A program made the translations under genes and the position numbers. From positions 96,207 through 160,206 of the forward strand of contig JACJOC010000030.1 in assembly GCA_014695345.1 (NCBI GenBank): a stretch of DNA of 64,000 bases. Direction: 5' to 3'. Below are positions 53,968 through 62,832 of this stretch, in pieces. Numbering within the stretch: the first letter of the stretch is position 1; the number at the start of each line of letters is the position of its first letter. Source of the DNA: Cyanobacteria bacterium FACHB-471. Lineage in GTDB: Bacteria > Cyanobacteriota > Cyanobacteriia > Elainellales > Elainellaceae. Below the pieces are notes generated by a model. It was not told where the DNA came from. It was given only the letters and a program-made list of their open reading frames with translations, and searched no databases.

Positions 53968-55299
53968 ATGCTCAACCCAAATACGCATATTTGCATCCTT
54001 GGAGGCGGTTTTGGAGGTCTTTATACCGCTTTGTATTTGCAACGGTTCTCAGGTTTGAAGAAATGTCGGGTGACGCTGGTTGACCCCAAACAGCACTTTC
54101 TGTTTACGCCGCTGATGTATGAGCTAGTTACAGGTGAACTTCAACAGTGGGAAATTGCACCCTCATTTCACAGCCTGTTGCAGGGAACCCATGTGAAACA
54201 TCGCCGAGACACGGTGGAAACGGTTGATTTAGGGGAACGGCGAGTCAAGCTTCAATCGGGGAAATCACTGACTTACGACTATCTGGTGCTGGCAGTCGGC
54301 AAAGAGACTGACCTGGGAGCTATTCCTGGTGCAGCAGAACATGCCTATCCATTTCGCACATTAGCTGATGCTCAACATTTGCGGGAACAGCTTCGATTTT
54401 TGGAAGCCTCTGAGCGACAGCAAATTCGGATTGCGATCGTGGGTGGCGGACCTAGCGGTGTGGAGTTAGCAGGCAAGCTAGCCGATCGCTTGCAAAAACG
54501 GGGGCAAATTCGCCTGATCGATCGCGGCGATGACATTCTCAAATCTTTTTCACGCGCCAGCCGCATCACCGCCTATCGGACTCTTGGTGCAAAGGGAGTT
54601 CAGGTTGATTTGCACACTTCCATTGCTGAAATTGGTGCAGATTGGATTGCTGTCAAGACGCAAGGTGAGGCGAGCCGGATAGGGATAGATCTGGTGCTTT
54701 GGACAACCGGAAATCAGCCAATTGAGTGGATTCGCAACCTGGAGTGCGATCGCAACTCACAAGATCAGTTAATCGCGCATCCTACCCTTCAGCTTCAGGG
54801 TTATCCCGAAGTGTTTGTCCTGGGCGACCTGGCAGATGTGCGAAATGCGCGAGGGCAGCAGGTGCCCGCGACTGCACAGGTGGCATACCAGCAGGCAGAC
54901 TGCGCTGCTAAAAACCTCTGGGCAATCCTGCAAAATCGTCGCCCTAAGCTGTTCCGCTATCTGCATTTAGGCGAAATGATCACGCTCGGCACAGATGCGG
55001 CAGCGGTTTTCAGTTTTGGCATGAGCTTGAGAGGACGACTGGCGTGTATGGTGCGTCGCCTGGTGTATCTGCAACGGTTGCCGACGCTACGTCATCGCCT
55101 GCGAGTAATTAAGCATCAGTTGACCCGATGGCTGCCAGGAAAAAAATCTAAGAGCTTGCAGAGAGCTGCGAATTCTTCTCCAACGGGTGTGGGACAGACC
55201 CATTCGACTCAAAGGGGCACAGCATCCGTCCGCTCAGAGCCGATTGATTTAGAAAAGTCAGCTTGGCGATCGCCAGACAAAAAACAGATTAATCGTTAA
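53968..55299 (+). CDS. Type II NADH dehydrogenase-like flavoprotein
   Basis: GAGGAG lies about nine bases before the ATG. The 443-residue protein has two Rossmann motifs: ICILGGGFGGLYTALYL for FAD and IRIAIVGGGPSGVELAGKL for NAD(P). YDYLVLAVGKETD, VLWTTGNQP and VFVLGDLADVRN complete the NDH-2 pattern. The final 60 residues are basic and polar. NDH-2 passes electrons from NAD(P)H to quinone at the membrane. In this cluster it might reoxidise the dehydrogenase's flavin or reduce a cofactor for a lipid modification. This link is inference. Confidence 0.82.
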   Translation: MLNPNTHICILGGGFGGLYTALYLQRFSGLKKCRVTLVDPKQHFLFTPLMYELVTGELQQWEIAPSFHSLLQGTHVKHRRDTVETVDLGERRVKLQSGKSLTYDYLVLAVGKETDLGAIPGAAEHAYPFRTLADAQHLREQLRFLEASERQQIRIAIVGGGPSGVELAGKLADRLQKRGQIRLIDRGDDILKSFSRASRITAYRTLGAKGVQVDLHTSIAEIGADWIAVKTQGEASRIGIDLVLWTTGNQPIEWIRNLECDRNSQDQLIAHPTLQLQGYPEVFVLGDLADVRNARGQQVPATAQVAYQQADCAAKNLWAILQNRRPKLFRYLHLGEMITLGTDAAAVFSFGMSLRGRLACMVRRLVYLQRLPTLRHRLRVIKHQLTRWLPGKKSKSLQRAANSSPTGVGQTHSTQRGTASVRSEPIDLEKSAWRSPDKKQINR

Positions 55300-55346
55300 T
55301 TTCGCTTCCTTTTGCAAATCCCTAAAACATCCTTGATTGAGGTGCA

Positions 55347-57158
55347 ATGTTTATGACCTTTAGCTCACCTAAATCTAAACCTGTTTTTTATAAAAAGCTT
55401 GAGGAAATGTTTGGGTTGGATTTGCGATCGCTTGCCCTGTTTCGCATGGGTTTAGCGGTAATTCTGCTGGCAGATTTGGCGATTCGAGCGGGTGATCTGG
55501 CGGCTCACTACTCAGACGCGGGTGTGCTGCCGCGATCGCTCCTTCAAGAAGTTGCCCGAACTGGCTACTGGTCAATTCATGCACTTAGCGGCGCGCCTCT
55601 GTTTCAAGGATTTCTGTTTTTGCTAGCGGGTTTCTTTGCCCTGCTGATGCTGGTCGGCTACCGCACTCGCATCGCCGTAATCGCCTCCTGGGTGCTGTTG
55701 ATCTCGCTGCACAACCGCAACCCTGCTCTGATTTTTGCCGCCGATGATGTCCTCCGGGCCCTGATGTTTTGGGCAATGTTTTTGCCGCTCGGTGCTTGCT
55801 ACTCCATTGACAGCGCCCTCAACACTTCAAAAGAACGGCTACCAGAACGCATTCTTACAGGAGCAACTGTTGCCCTGATTGTGCAGCAGTGTTTCATTTA
55901 CATCTTCTCGGCGCTGATTAAGGCAAAAAGTTCCGTTTGGCTGGATGGCAGCGCGGTTTACTATGCGCTCAGCTATGACCAATACGTCACCCCGTTTGGC
56001 GCATTTTTGCTCAACTTTCGTCCGCTGCTGAGCCTGTTTACCCATTCCACGATGATTTTGGAATGGTTCGGGCCACTGCTGATTTTCTTTCCCTTTCGCA
56101 CCAACTTCTTTCGCAATCTTGCCATTATCACCTTTATCTCATTGCACATCGGCTTTGGGCTAACCCTGAATTTGGGAATTTTTCCCTTCCTGAGCTGCTT
56201 TAGTTGGTTAGCATTCATTCCTAGTGAAACCTGGAACCGCTGGCAGAAGCGCATTTCTACTTCAGAACGCCAAGGGCTACAGATTCATTACGACGCAGAC
56301 TGTGGTTTCTGCAAAAAAGTAGTTTATCTGCTTCGCACCTTTTTGGTGCTGCCAGGCACGCCTCTGCTAATGGCACAAGATGACCCTAGCATTCACGCCG
56401 ATATGCAGGCGCAAAACTCTTGGGTAATCGTGGACTGGATGGGCAATCGCCGCTTTAAGTTTGAGGGCATTATCTATGTGGTTAGCCTGTCGCCGGTGTT
56501 GGGTTGGCTTGCGCCTGTTCTTTCTCTAAGTCCATTAAAGGCTGCGGGAAATAGGTTTTATGAGGCGATCGCCACCAACCGCAAATTTGCAGGCAACTTC
56601 ACCAAACCCTTCAAGTTTCGCCCGCTGACGTTGCGTCCCTCACGAGCGATCAGTGCGATCGTGCTGGTGCTGCTGTTTTACACCTTCTTGTGGAACCTCA
56701 GCAGCTACGCGCCCGAAGCTTTCAAACGGAGAACCTGGCACAGAACCGAAATCGTAGGACGCATCACTCGCCTTGACCAGTCGTGGAGCATTTTTGCGCC
56801 CAGTCCGCCCAGAGATGATGGCTGGCATGTGATTCCAGCCCAGTTAGCCGACGGTAGCGAGGTCGATATTTTTAGAAACGCACCCGTGAATTGGGAAAAA
56901 CCGAGCCTTGCCACTCGCAGTGAGATTTACCAAAACATGCAGTGGCGTACCTATTTCATTAATCTCAATCGGGCGATCGGTGAAAAGCTTTATCCCGGCT
57001 ACGGTCAGTATCTCTGCCAAAGCTGGAACGCCAATCACAGCGCTTCCCAGCAGATTGAAACCCTGGAAGTCTACTTCATGAATGAACGCACTGTTCCTCC
57101 AGGGGAAACCCAAACCGTAGAGCAGGAATTGGGTTGGCAACAGACCTGTTCTAAATGA
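55347..57158 (+). CDS. HTTM domain-DCC thioredoxin-like fusion
   Basis: The 603-residue protein starts with an HTTM-type multi-helix domain, related to vitamin K-dependent carboxylases (LDLRSLALFRMGLAVILLAD; FAADDVLRALMFWAMFLPLG). After about residue 310 comes a DUF393/DCC domain with YDADCGFCKK (Cys319, Cys322). A further membrane helix and a C-terminal soluble region (WSIFAPSPPRDDGWHVI) follow. HTTM proteins are lipid- or quinone-linked membrane proteins of uncertain activity. The thiol pair suggests redox coupling. It follows the NDH-2-like gene by 47 bases. Confidence 0.8.
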   Translation: MFMTFSSPKSKPVFYKKLEEMFGLDLRSLALFRMGLAVILLADLAIRAGDLAAHYSDAGVLPRSLLQEVARTGYWSIHALSGAPLFQGFLFLLAGFFALLMLVGYRTRIAVIASWVLLISLHNRNPALIFAADDVLRALMFWAMFLPLGACYSIDSALNTSKERLPERILTGATVALIVQQCFIYIFSALIKAKSSVWLDGSAVYYALSYDQYVTPFGAFLLNFRPLLSLFTHSTMILEWFGPLLIFFPFRTNFFRNLAIITFISLHIGFGLTLNLGIFPFLSCFSWLAFIPSETWNRWQKRISTSERQGLQIHYDADCGFCKKVVYLLRTFLVLPGTPLLMAQDDPSIHADMQAQNSWVIVDWMGNRRFKFEGIIYVVSLSPVLGWLAPVLSLSPLKAAGNRFYEAIATNRKFAGNFTKPFKFRPLTLRPSRAISAIVLVLLFYTFLWNLSSYAPEAFKRRTWHRTEIVGRITRLDQSWSIFAPSPPRDDGWHVIPAQLADGSEVDIFRNAPVNWEKPSLATRSEIYQNMQWRTYFINLNRAIGEKLYPGYGQYLCQSWNANHSASQQIETLEVYFMNERTVPPGETQTVEQELGWQQTCSK

Positions 57159-57183
57159 CTTTCACCTGAAGGAATTCAAAGCC

Positions 57184-58182
57184 ATGCTAGACCAAATTGC
57201 TGAAGCCCAAACGTCTTCGCTAAAAGGCTACAGAATCGCTGTTTTATTACCCTGTCGAAATGAAACCCTGACCATTGCTCGCGTCGTTTCAGAATTTCAG
57301 TCAGCCCTGCCCGAATCTGAGATTTATGTGTATGACAATCGTTCAACCGACGATACAGCAGAGCAAGCCTCAAAAGCAGGAGCCTTTGTCCGCTATGAGC
57401 CACAGCCGGGTAAGGGCAATGTGGTTCGCCGCATGTTTGCTGATATTGATGCCGATATTTACGTGATTGCTGACGGAGACAATACCTATGAGGCGGCAGC
57501 GATCAGGCATTTGGTGGACCGATTGCTGACCGAAAACCTGGATATGGTTGTTGGGGCACGTCGGATTTCGCCTGAAGATGTAGCAGCTTACCGACGGGGA
57601 CACCGGGGTGGCAATCTGTTTTTGACCTCTTTTGTGCGAATGCTATTTGGGGCAAAGTTTACCGATATGCTGTCTGGCTATCGAGTCTTTTCCAGACGCT
57701 ACGTTAAGTCGTTCCCGGCTTTATCGAGTGGGTTTGAGATTGAAACAGAATTTACGATTCATGCCCTGGAATTGAAAATGCCGTTTGCTGAAGTGCCGAC
57801 TCGCTATGGCTCTCGTCCTCCAGGTTCGACCAGCAAACTCAAGACCTTTACAGACGGGTGGCGAATTTTGGGCACGGCGTTGCTGTTGTTTAAAGAGGTC
57901 CGCCCCTTTCTATTTTTTACGCTGATCTTTCTGGGACTAGCAGTCCTGTCTTTAATCCTGGCTATTCCCATTGTCAAAACATTCCTGGAAACCGGGCTGG
58001 TGCCTCGCTTCCCGACCGCGATTTTGGCGGCTTCGATTATGCTGCTGGCGTTTCTGAGCCTGACCTGCGGGTTAATTCTTGACTCGGTAGCACGGGGTCG
58101 TCGCGAAGCTAAGCGGATGGTTTATCTCGCTTACCCGCTGATTCAGGCGAGACAGATTTTGGAACAGTTTCATCATGGCTAA
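57184..58182 (+). CDS. GT2 polyprenyl-phosphate sugar transferase with membrane tail
   Basis: GAAGGA lies upstream of the ATG at 57184. The 332-residue protein has the GT2 core (VLLPCRNETLTIARVVSEFQ; YVYDNRSTDDT; ADGDNTYE as the DxD-type site; MLSGYRVFSRRYVKSF). Two C-terminal membrane helices follow. This layout fits DPM1/GtrB-like enzymes that build polyprenyl-phosphate sugars. It overlaps the following flippase-like gene by eight bases, so the two are coupled. It is distinct from the single-domain GT2 at 1425. Confidence 0.87.
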   Translation: MLDQIAEAQTSSLKGYRIAVLLPCRNETLTIARVVSEFQSALPESEIYVYDNRSTDDTAEQASKAGAFVRYEPQPGKGNVVRRMFADIDADIYVIADGDNTYEAAAIRHLVDRLLTENLDMVVGARRISPEDVAAYRRGHRGGNLFLTSFVRMLFGAKFTDMLSGYRVFSRRYVKSFPALSSGFEIETEFTIHALELKMPFAEVPTRYGSRPPGSTSKLKTFTDGWRILGTALLLFKEVRPFLFFTLIFLGLAVLSLILAIPIVKTFLETGLVPRFPTAILAASIMLLAFLSLTCGLILDSVARGRREAKRMVYLAYPLIQARQILEQFHHG

Positions 58183-59140
58183 GCAACAAGTCCAACAGTG
58201 GCGTAGCTGGATTCGGGGGGGCGTAGGACTCCTGTTTGGAGCTGTTTTTCTGTGGTTAGCGTTTCGCCAAACCAGCCTGGAAAAAGTGGCGACCGTTTTT
58301 GCTCAGTCACATGGGAATTGGCTAATCGCTGCCGTGACCTTCTACGCGATGAATATGGTCGTGAGAATTATGCGGTGGCGATCGCTCCTACGTGAGGTAA
58401 AAGTCCTGCCGTTTGCTGCTGTGGGAATTGCCCTTCTAGTTGGGTATGCAGCAAACAATATCTTTCCGGCTCGGCTGGGAGAAATCTTTCGAGCCAACTT
58501 TGTAGGACGACGCTATCAACTGTCGCGAACGGCGATCGCTGGCTCAATCCTGGTTGAGCGCGTGCTAGATGGGCTGGTCGTAGTGCTGTGTATGCTGCTG
58601 GGAAGAGTCCTGTTTGCCCAATCGGTAGTCTTGCTAGATACGCTGACGATCGCCGGTGGATTGCTCTTTGGCGGCATCTTTGCCGTGATTTGGGTGGTGG
58701 GACGCGGTGAAGGAGTGGGGCGGTTGCCCTTGCCGTCGGCGATCGCTACTCGGCTCCAAAGTTTCCGGCAGGGGTTAAGCGTTCGACCTGGCTCTAGCTT
58801 TGGGCGCGCCGTCCGGCTATCGCTCCTGGTGTGGCTGCTGGAAGGAATCACGCTGTGGTGCGTGCTGAAGTCGGTCAATGTCTCCTTGGGATGGCAGGCG
58901 ATGCTTTTGATGATTGGAGTGACGAGTCTTAGCACGCTGATTCCCTCGGCTCCTGGTTTCGTCGGCACCTATCAATATTCCTATTCCTTTACTCTGGGGC
59001 TGTTTGGCTACGATCCGGCCCAGGGAATTGCGGCGGCAACCGCCTTTCAGGTGTTTTTGTTTGGACTGGTCACGCTAGTGGGGTTGGCAATCTACACCTA
59101 TCTGTCAGTGAACAAGCCTGTTAAACGATATGGAAATTAG
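58175..59140 (+). CDS. LPG-synthase-TM/UPF0104 flippase-like membrane protein
   Basis: The 321-residue protein has about eight membrane helices. The family pattern includes YAANNIFPARLGEIFRANFV, SILVERVLDGLVVV and SLSTLIPSAPGFVGTYQY, typical of the lysylphosphatidylglycerol synthase transmembrane (AglD-like) family. Without the soluble aminoacyltransferase domain, such proteins are proposed flippases or glycolipid factors. It overlaps the GT2 gene. A close paralogue lies at 60922, with a GT39-like gene between. Confidence 0.85.
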   Translation: MAKQQVQQWRSWIRGGVGLLFGAVFLWLAFRQTSLEKVATVFAQSHGNWLIAAVTFYAMNMVVRIMRWRSLLREVKVLPFAAVGIALLVGYAANNIFPARLGEIFRANFVGRRYQLSRTAIAGSILVERVLDGLVVVLCMLLGRVLFAQSVVLLDTLTIAGGLLFGGIFAVIWVVGRGEGVGRLPLPSAIATRLQSFRQGLSVRPGSSFGRAVRLSLLVWLLEGITLWCVLKSVNVSLGWQAMLLMIGVTSLSTLIPSAPGFVGTYQYSYSFTLGLFGYDPAQGIAAATAFQVFLFGLVTLVGLAIYTYLSVNKPVKRYGN

Positions 59141-59215
59141 TTAGGGCTTCAGGATTCCTCCTATTTGGCATTTCTCTATTAGGAACGAACAGTTCTCAGG
59201 TGGGGGCACTCTTTT

Positions 59216-60781
59216 ATGAAATTTCTCAAGGAAACAATTAGCAGCATTCTTTTGATCGCTTTGCTGTGGACAGCGGTAATTAATTCCGGCACCCTCGGCA
59301 CCTTGGACACCGACCTACGGCTTCAGATGGCTCATGCCTGGTGGACGGGTACGGAGGAAATTCAAGTATCTCCAGACGATACGCCCATTGTGCGGGGTGA
59401 CATTCGGTTTGGGGTCATGGGAGTTGATGGCAAGCGGTACATCGCCTATGAAGAAGGGCAATCGATCCTGATGCTGCCCGGTGACTGGGTTGGAACGCAG
59501 TTACACCATTTGCTGCCCATCGCCGATCAGAAGACGATGCGAGATTGGGCGGTCAATTTCCTGATTTTTGTACCTTTGAACGTCGCTGCTGTCGCTGCCT
59601 GCTACTGGCTGATCAAACTGTTTGGCTTTAAGCAACGCACAGCAGGTTTGGCTGCGATCGCCTGGTTTCTAGGCACTACCCTGTTGCACTATGCTCAGGT
59701 GCATCAGCACAACAATCAGGTGTTATTGCTGGTGACGTTGGGGTATGGCGCGGCTCTGTCTTATGTTTTGCGCGATCGCCCTCTGCTCGCCTTCCTCAGT
59801 GGTTTAGCTCTGGGCGGCACAGTTCTCATCCGCATTACCAGCATCATTCACGGGTTAACTGTAGCCCTTTTTCTTACCGGATGTTTGGCTTACAGGCGAC
59901 GTGACTTCACCAAAGTACTGCATGGGTTAGGGCTGTGGGTGGCAGGCTTTATTCCCTTTGTGCTGCTGGGTCGCATCATGGACTACTTCCGCTATGGCAG
60001 TCTGTTTGCCACGGGCAAGAGCATTGAGCAACAGCAACTGACGACCGACCCCGCTTGGAATGGACTACCCGATTTGCCTGACGGATACCCACTGATTAAT
60101 GATCCGCATGTTGGTATTCTCGGTCCCTTAATTTCCCTGTCAAAAAGCATCTTTATCTACGACCCGCTGCTGCTGCCCTGTTTGATTTTGGCAGTGGTGT
60201 TTTGGAAAAAGCTGACTCCTTACATTCAGTGGTATCTAGTTACTATGACCGTCAATCTGGGTTTGCATCTGGTAGCCTATAGCCGATTTGTCTTCTGGCA
60301 CGGGGACTCTGCCTGGGCCGCTAGATATCACGTCACGTCGGTACACTTGCTTTTGATTCCGCTGGTCGCAGTTCTGATCCAAACGCTGAGACAAGCTAAA
60401 ACCTGGAAAGCCTGGTTACTGAAAACTGTAGTGGCGATCGCCATTATGGTTCAACTAGCTTCAGTTGCCATGCCCATGAATTTGGAGATTTATCAGACGA
60501 ACGTGGGAATGCCCGGTTCTCGTCTAGAATTTCGTCTGGCTCAGCGAATCAGCAACCTGGTCTGTTTAGTGGATGGCTCCTTTTCTAAAGCCTGCACTAC
60601 CCAGCATCCAGATAAAGAACAGTATCTCGAACATCTGAATCACCTTGCATTTCTGCCGTTTACCTATAGCCAGCAGGCAGAAGACGATGTGGTATACCCC
60701 CTCTCTATTTTTCTATTTTTACTGTGGGGAGTTCTCCTGGCATTTGCCCTTGTGGTGACACTCAAATTTGTCTTTATTTGA
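59216..60781 (+). CDS. Multi-pass GT39-like glycosyltransferase candidate
   Basis: The 521-residue protein has a first membrane helix (SSILLIALLWTAVINSG) and then an acidic loop, GTLDTDLRLQMAHAWW, resembling the catalytic first loop of polyprenyl-phosphate-sugar transferases (GT39/GT83). About ten more helices follow, with HYAQVHQHNNQVLLLVTLGY and FVFWHGDSAWAARYH. With a GT2 that makes the lipid-sugar and flippase-like genes on both sides, it probably transfers a sugar on the outer face. The family call is tentative because the loop is not a strict motif. Confidence 0.65.
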   Translation: MKFLKETISSILLIALLWTAVINSGTLGTLDTDLRLQMAHAWWTGTEEIQVSPDDTPIVRGDIRFGVMGVDGKRYIAYEEGQSILMLPGDWVGTQLHHLLPIADQKTMRDWAVNFLIFVPLNVAAVAACYWLIKLFGFKQRTAGLAAIAWFLGTTLLHYAQVHQHNNQVLLLVTLGYGAALSYVLRDRPLLAFLSGLALGGTVLIRITSIIHGLTVALFLTGCLAYRRRDFTKVLHGLGLWVAGFIPFVLLGRIMDYFRYGSLFATGKSIEQQQLTTDPAWNGLPDLPDGYPLINDPHVGILGPLISLSKSIFIYDPLLLPCLILAVVFWKKLTPYIQWYLVTMTVNLGLHLVAYSRFVFWHGDSAWAARYHVTSVHLLLIPLVAVLIQTLRQAKTWKAWLLKTVVAIAIMVQLASVAMPMNLEIYQTNVGMPGSRLEFRLAQRISNLVCLVDGSFSKACTTQHPDKEQYLEHLNHLAFLPFTYSQQAEDDVVYPLSIFLFLLWGVLLAFALVVTLKFVFI

Positions 60782-60921
60782 AGTAGCCAGATGCTTGCTC
60801 AAGTCAGTTCGACAGCGCCATATCAAATTCACGCTTGAGCAGATCAACTGAGTGATTAGTAGACTTCCTGCATCCCAGCAAGGTAGGGTTTTGAGAATGG
60901 ATTTTTGTGGTTCGCGTGAGA

Positions 60922-61887
60922 ATGCAATCCTTCTCAACCAAAAAACACTGGCGCACCTGGGTGCGGGGCACGTTGGGGCTGCTGTTTGGAGCGCTCTTCT
61001 TGTGGCTAGCCCTCCGTCAGACGAGTTTAACCGAAGTTAGCAGGATTCTCTCCCAGTCACACGAGGGGTGGCTGATGGTGGCTTTAGGCTGCTACAGCAT
61101 TAGCATGGTTGTGAGAATAGTTCGCTGGCAAACTCTTCTTCAAGACGTTAAGGCATTTTCCTTTCGCAAGGTGGGAACAGCCTTGCTGATTGGCTATGCC
61201 GCTAACAACCTTTTGCCTGCTCGATTAGGCGAAATTTTTCGGGCGGATTTTGTTGGAAGGCGACATCGGGTTTCTCGATCGGCGATCGCTGCCTCCATTC
61301 TCTTGGAGCGCGTGCTAGATGGGTTAGTCGTTGTCTCCTGCCTGATTTTAGGCCGAGCCTTCATTCCCAACCAGCCTGTTCTGCTTAACACCCTGTCAAT
61401 TACAGGTATGTTGACCTTTTGCAGTATTTTCCTTTTGCTTTGGCTGTTGGGCAGAGGCTATGGAGTGAAATGGCTAACCCGATTCCCACCTGCCATCACC
61501 AGCCGCGTTCAAAGCTTTCGCAAAGGCTTAAGCGTTCGCCGTACCTCCAGCTTTAGCAAAGCAATCAGCCTCTCCCTAGTGATTTGGCTATTAGAAGGGC
61601 TGGCGTTGTGGGCAGTCTTGAGGTCTGTTCAGGTTTCGCTAGCATGGCAGCAAATTCTAACCATCCTGGGTGTAACCAGCCTGAGTACGCTAATTCCCTC
61701 GGCTCCGGGTTACGTTGGCACCTATCAGTATGCTTATGCGTTCACGCTAAACTTGTTTGGTTATGAACCCGCCCAGGGAATTGCCGCAGCGACCGCATTT
61801 CAAGTTTTTCTATTTGGTAGCGTCACCCTGATTGGCATCGGGTTATATCTCTACATCAGCTTGCTAAAACCTCAACCACCGTCTTAG
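60922..61887 (+). CDS. LPG-synthase-TM/UPF0104 flippase-like protein, second copy
   Basis: The ATG at 60922 (MQSFSTKKHWRTWVRG) is preferred to a GTG at 60907. The 321-residue protein is a close paralogue of the gene at 58175 over its whole length. Blocks such as SLSTLIPSAPGYVGTYQYAY and FGYEPAQGIAAATAFQVFLF differ at only a few positions. It is probably a duplication that moved or was separated by the GT39-like gene. It ends the eleven-gene cluster; a strong hairpin follows. Confidence 0.85.
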   Translation: MQSFSTKKHWRTWVRGTLGLLFGALFLWLALRQTSLTEVSRILSQSHEGWLMVALGCYSISMVVRIVRWQTLLQDVKAFSFRKVGTALLIGYAANNLLPARLGEIFRADFVGRRHRVSRSAIAASILLERVLDGLVVVSCLILGRAFIPNQPVLLNTLSITGMLTFCSIFLLLWLLGRGYGVKWLTRFPPAITSRVQSFRKGLSVRRTSSFSKAISLSLVIWLLEGLALWAVLRSVQVSLAWQQILTILGVTSLSTLIPSAPGYVGTYQYAYAFTLNLFGYEPAQGIAAATAFQVFLFGSVTLIGIGLYLYISLLKPQPPS

Positions 61888-61903
61888 ATGAATGGTCAAA
61901 AAT

Positions 61904-61944
61904 GAAACGGGGAAGCGCCCCCACTGGGGGCGCTTCCCCGTTTC
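61904..61944 (+). terminator. Perfect 19-bp stem hairpin ending the cluster
   Basis: GAAACGGGGAAGCGCCCCC (61904-61922) and its exact complement (61926-61944) flank the loop ACT. It lies 17 bases after the last gene of the cluster and should stop transcription. The GC-rich, symmetrical form suggests a palindromic repeat used as a terminator. Confidence 0.75.
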
Positions 61945-62007
61945 TACAAGATTGAGTAAAGTTGAAAAAACTATGATGATGAAAAAAAAATACCTTTGCG
62001 GACATCC

Positions 62008-62760
62008 ATGACCGATCTCAGCGTTAACCTCAATCGAGTTGCCCTACTGCGAAACTCACGAAACATTGGCATTCCCAGCGTTGTGAAAGCGGCGAGAATT
62101 GTGTTGGATGCAGGTGCCTATGGCGTTACGGTGCACCCCCGTCCTGACCAGCGCCATATTCGTCCTTCGGATGTGGATGATTTATCGGAACTGTTAAGCC
62201 AGCACTATCCGCAGGCGGAATACAACATTGAAGGGAATCCGCTGGAACTGCCCTTCATGGATATTGTCTGTCGCATTAAGCCAGATCAGTGTACGCTCGT
62301 GCCCGATTCACCCGATCAGGCAACGTCGGATCATGGTTGGGATCTAACGCGAGATAGCGATCGCCTCATTCCTATCATTCAGCAATTGAAAGACAATAAC
62401 ATTCGCGTCAGCTTGTTTATGGATGCTGACCCTGCACCCATGGCGCAAGCTAAAAAAATTGGGGCTGATCGGGTTGAACTGTACACCGAACCGTATGCCA
62501 CTGCCTTTCGAGAGGGGCAAGCAGATGCAATCCTGCCCAAATACATCGATGCAGCTAAAGCCGCTCTAGAAGCTGGGTTGGGCATTAATGCAGGGCATGA
62601 TTTGAACCTAGAGAATCTGGGCAAGTTCTGTGAACTTGTACCCAATGTGTTAGAAGTATCAATTGGTCATGCGCTGATGGCAGAGGCTTTAGAGATGGGG
62701 TTATCGGATACCGTGAAAGCCTATTTAGATATTTTGTCTCATACCACTTCCAAAAATTAG
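62008..62760 (+). CDS. pdxJ: Pyridoxine 5'-phosphate synthase
   Basis: An in-frame TTG at 61996 is also possible; the ATG at 62008 gives the usual MTDLSVNLNRVALLRNSR. The 250-residue TIM barrel has GVTVHPRPDQRHI, YNIEGNP, CTLVPDSP (near the usual VPE), LFMDADP, RVELYTEPYA and LEVSIGHAL, all PdxJ blocks. It condenses 3-amino-2-oxopropyl phosphate with deoxyxylulose phosphate to make pyridoxine phosphate. It is followed by a terminator hairpin. Confidence 0.92.
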   Translation: MTDLSVNLNRVALLRNSRNIGIPSVVKAARIVLDAGAYGVTVHPRPDQRHIRPSDVDDLSELLSQHYPQAEYNIEGNPLELPFMDIVCRIKPDQCTLVPDSPDQATSDHGWDLTRDSDRLIPIIQQLKDNNIRVSLFMDADPAPMAQAKKIGADRVELYTEPYATAFREGQADAILPKYIDAAKAALEAGLGINAGHDLNLENLGKFCELVPNVLEVSIGHALMAEALEMGLSDTVKAYLDILSHTTSKN

Positions 62761-62763
62761 AGC

Positions 62764-62810
62764 TAAAGAAGGAAGGGCACTCCATGAAGCGGGGTGCCCT
62801 TCCTTCTTTA
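62764..62810 (+). terminator. 17-bp stem hairpin, terminator of pdxJ
   Basis: TAAAGAAGGAAGGGCAC (62764-62780) and its exact complement (62794-62810) enclose 13 bases. The right arm is followed by ACTTGTTTTT. The core GGAAGGGCAC is shared with the palindrome at 7520. The stem also lies at the end of the convergent acidic-repeat gene and may serve both. Confidence 0.75.
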
Positions 62811-62832
62811 ACTTGTTTTTGCAGAAACGGTA

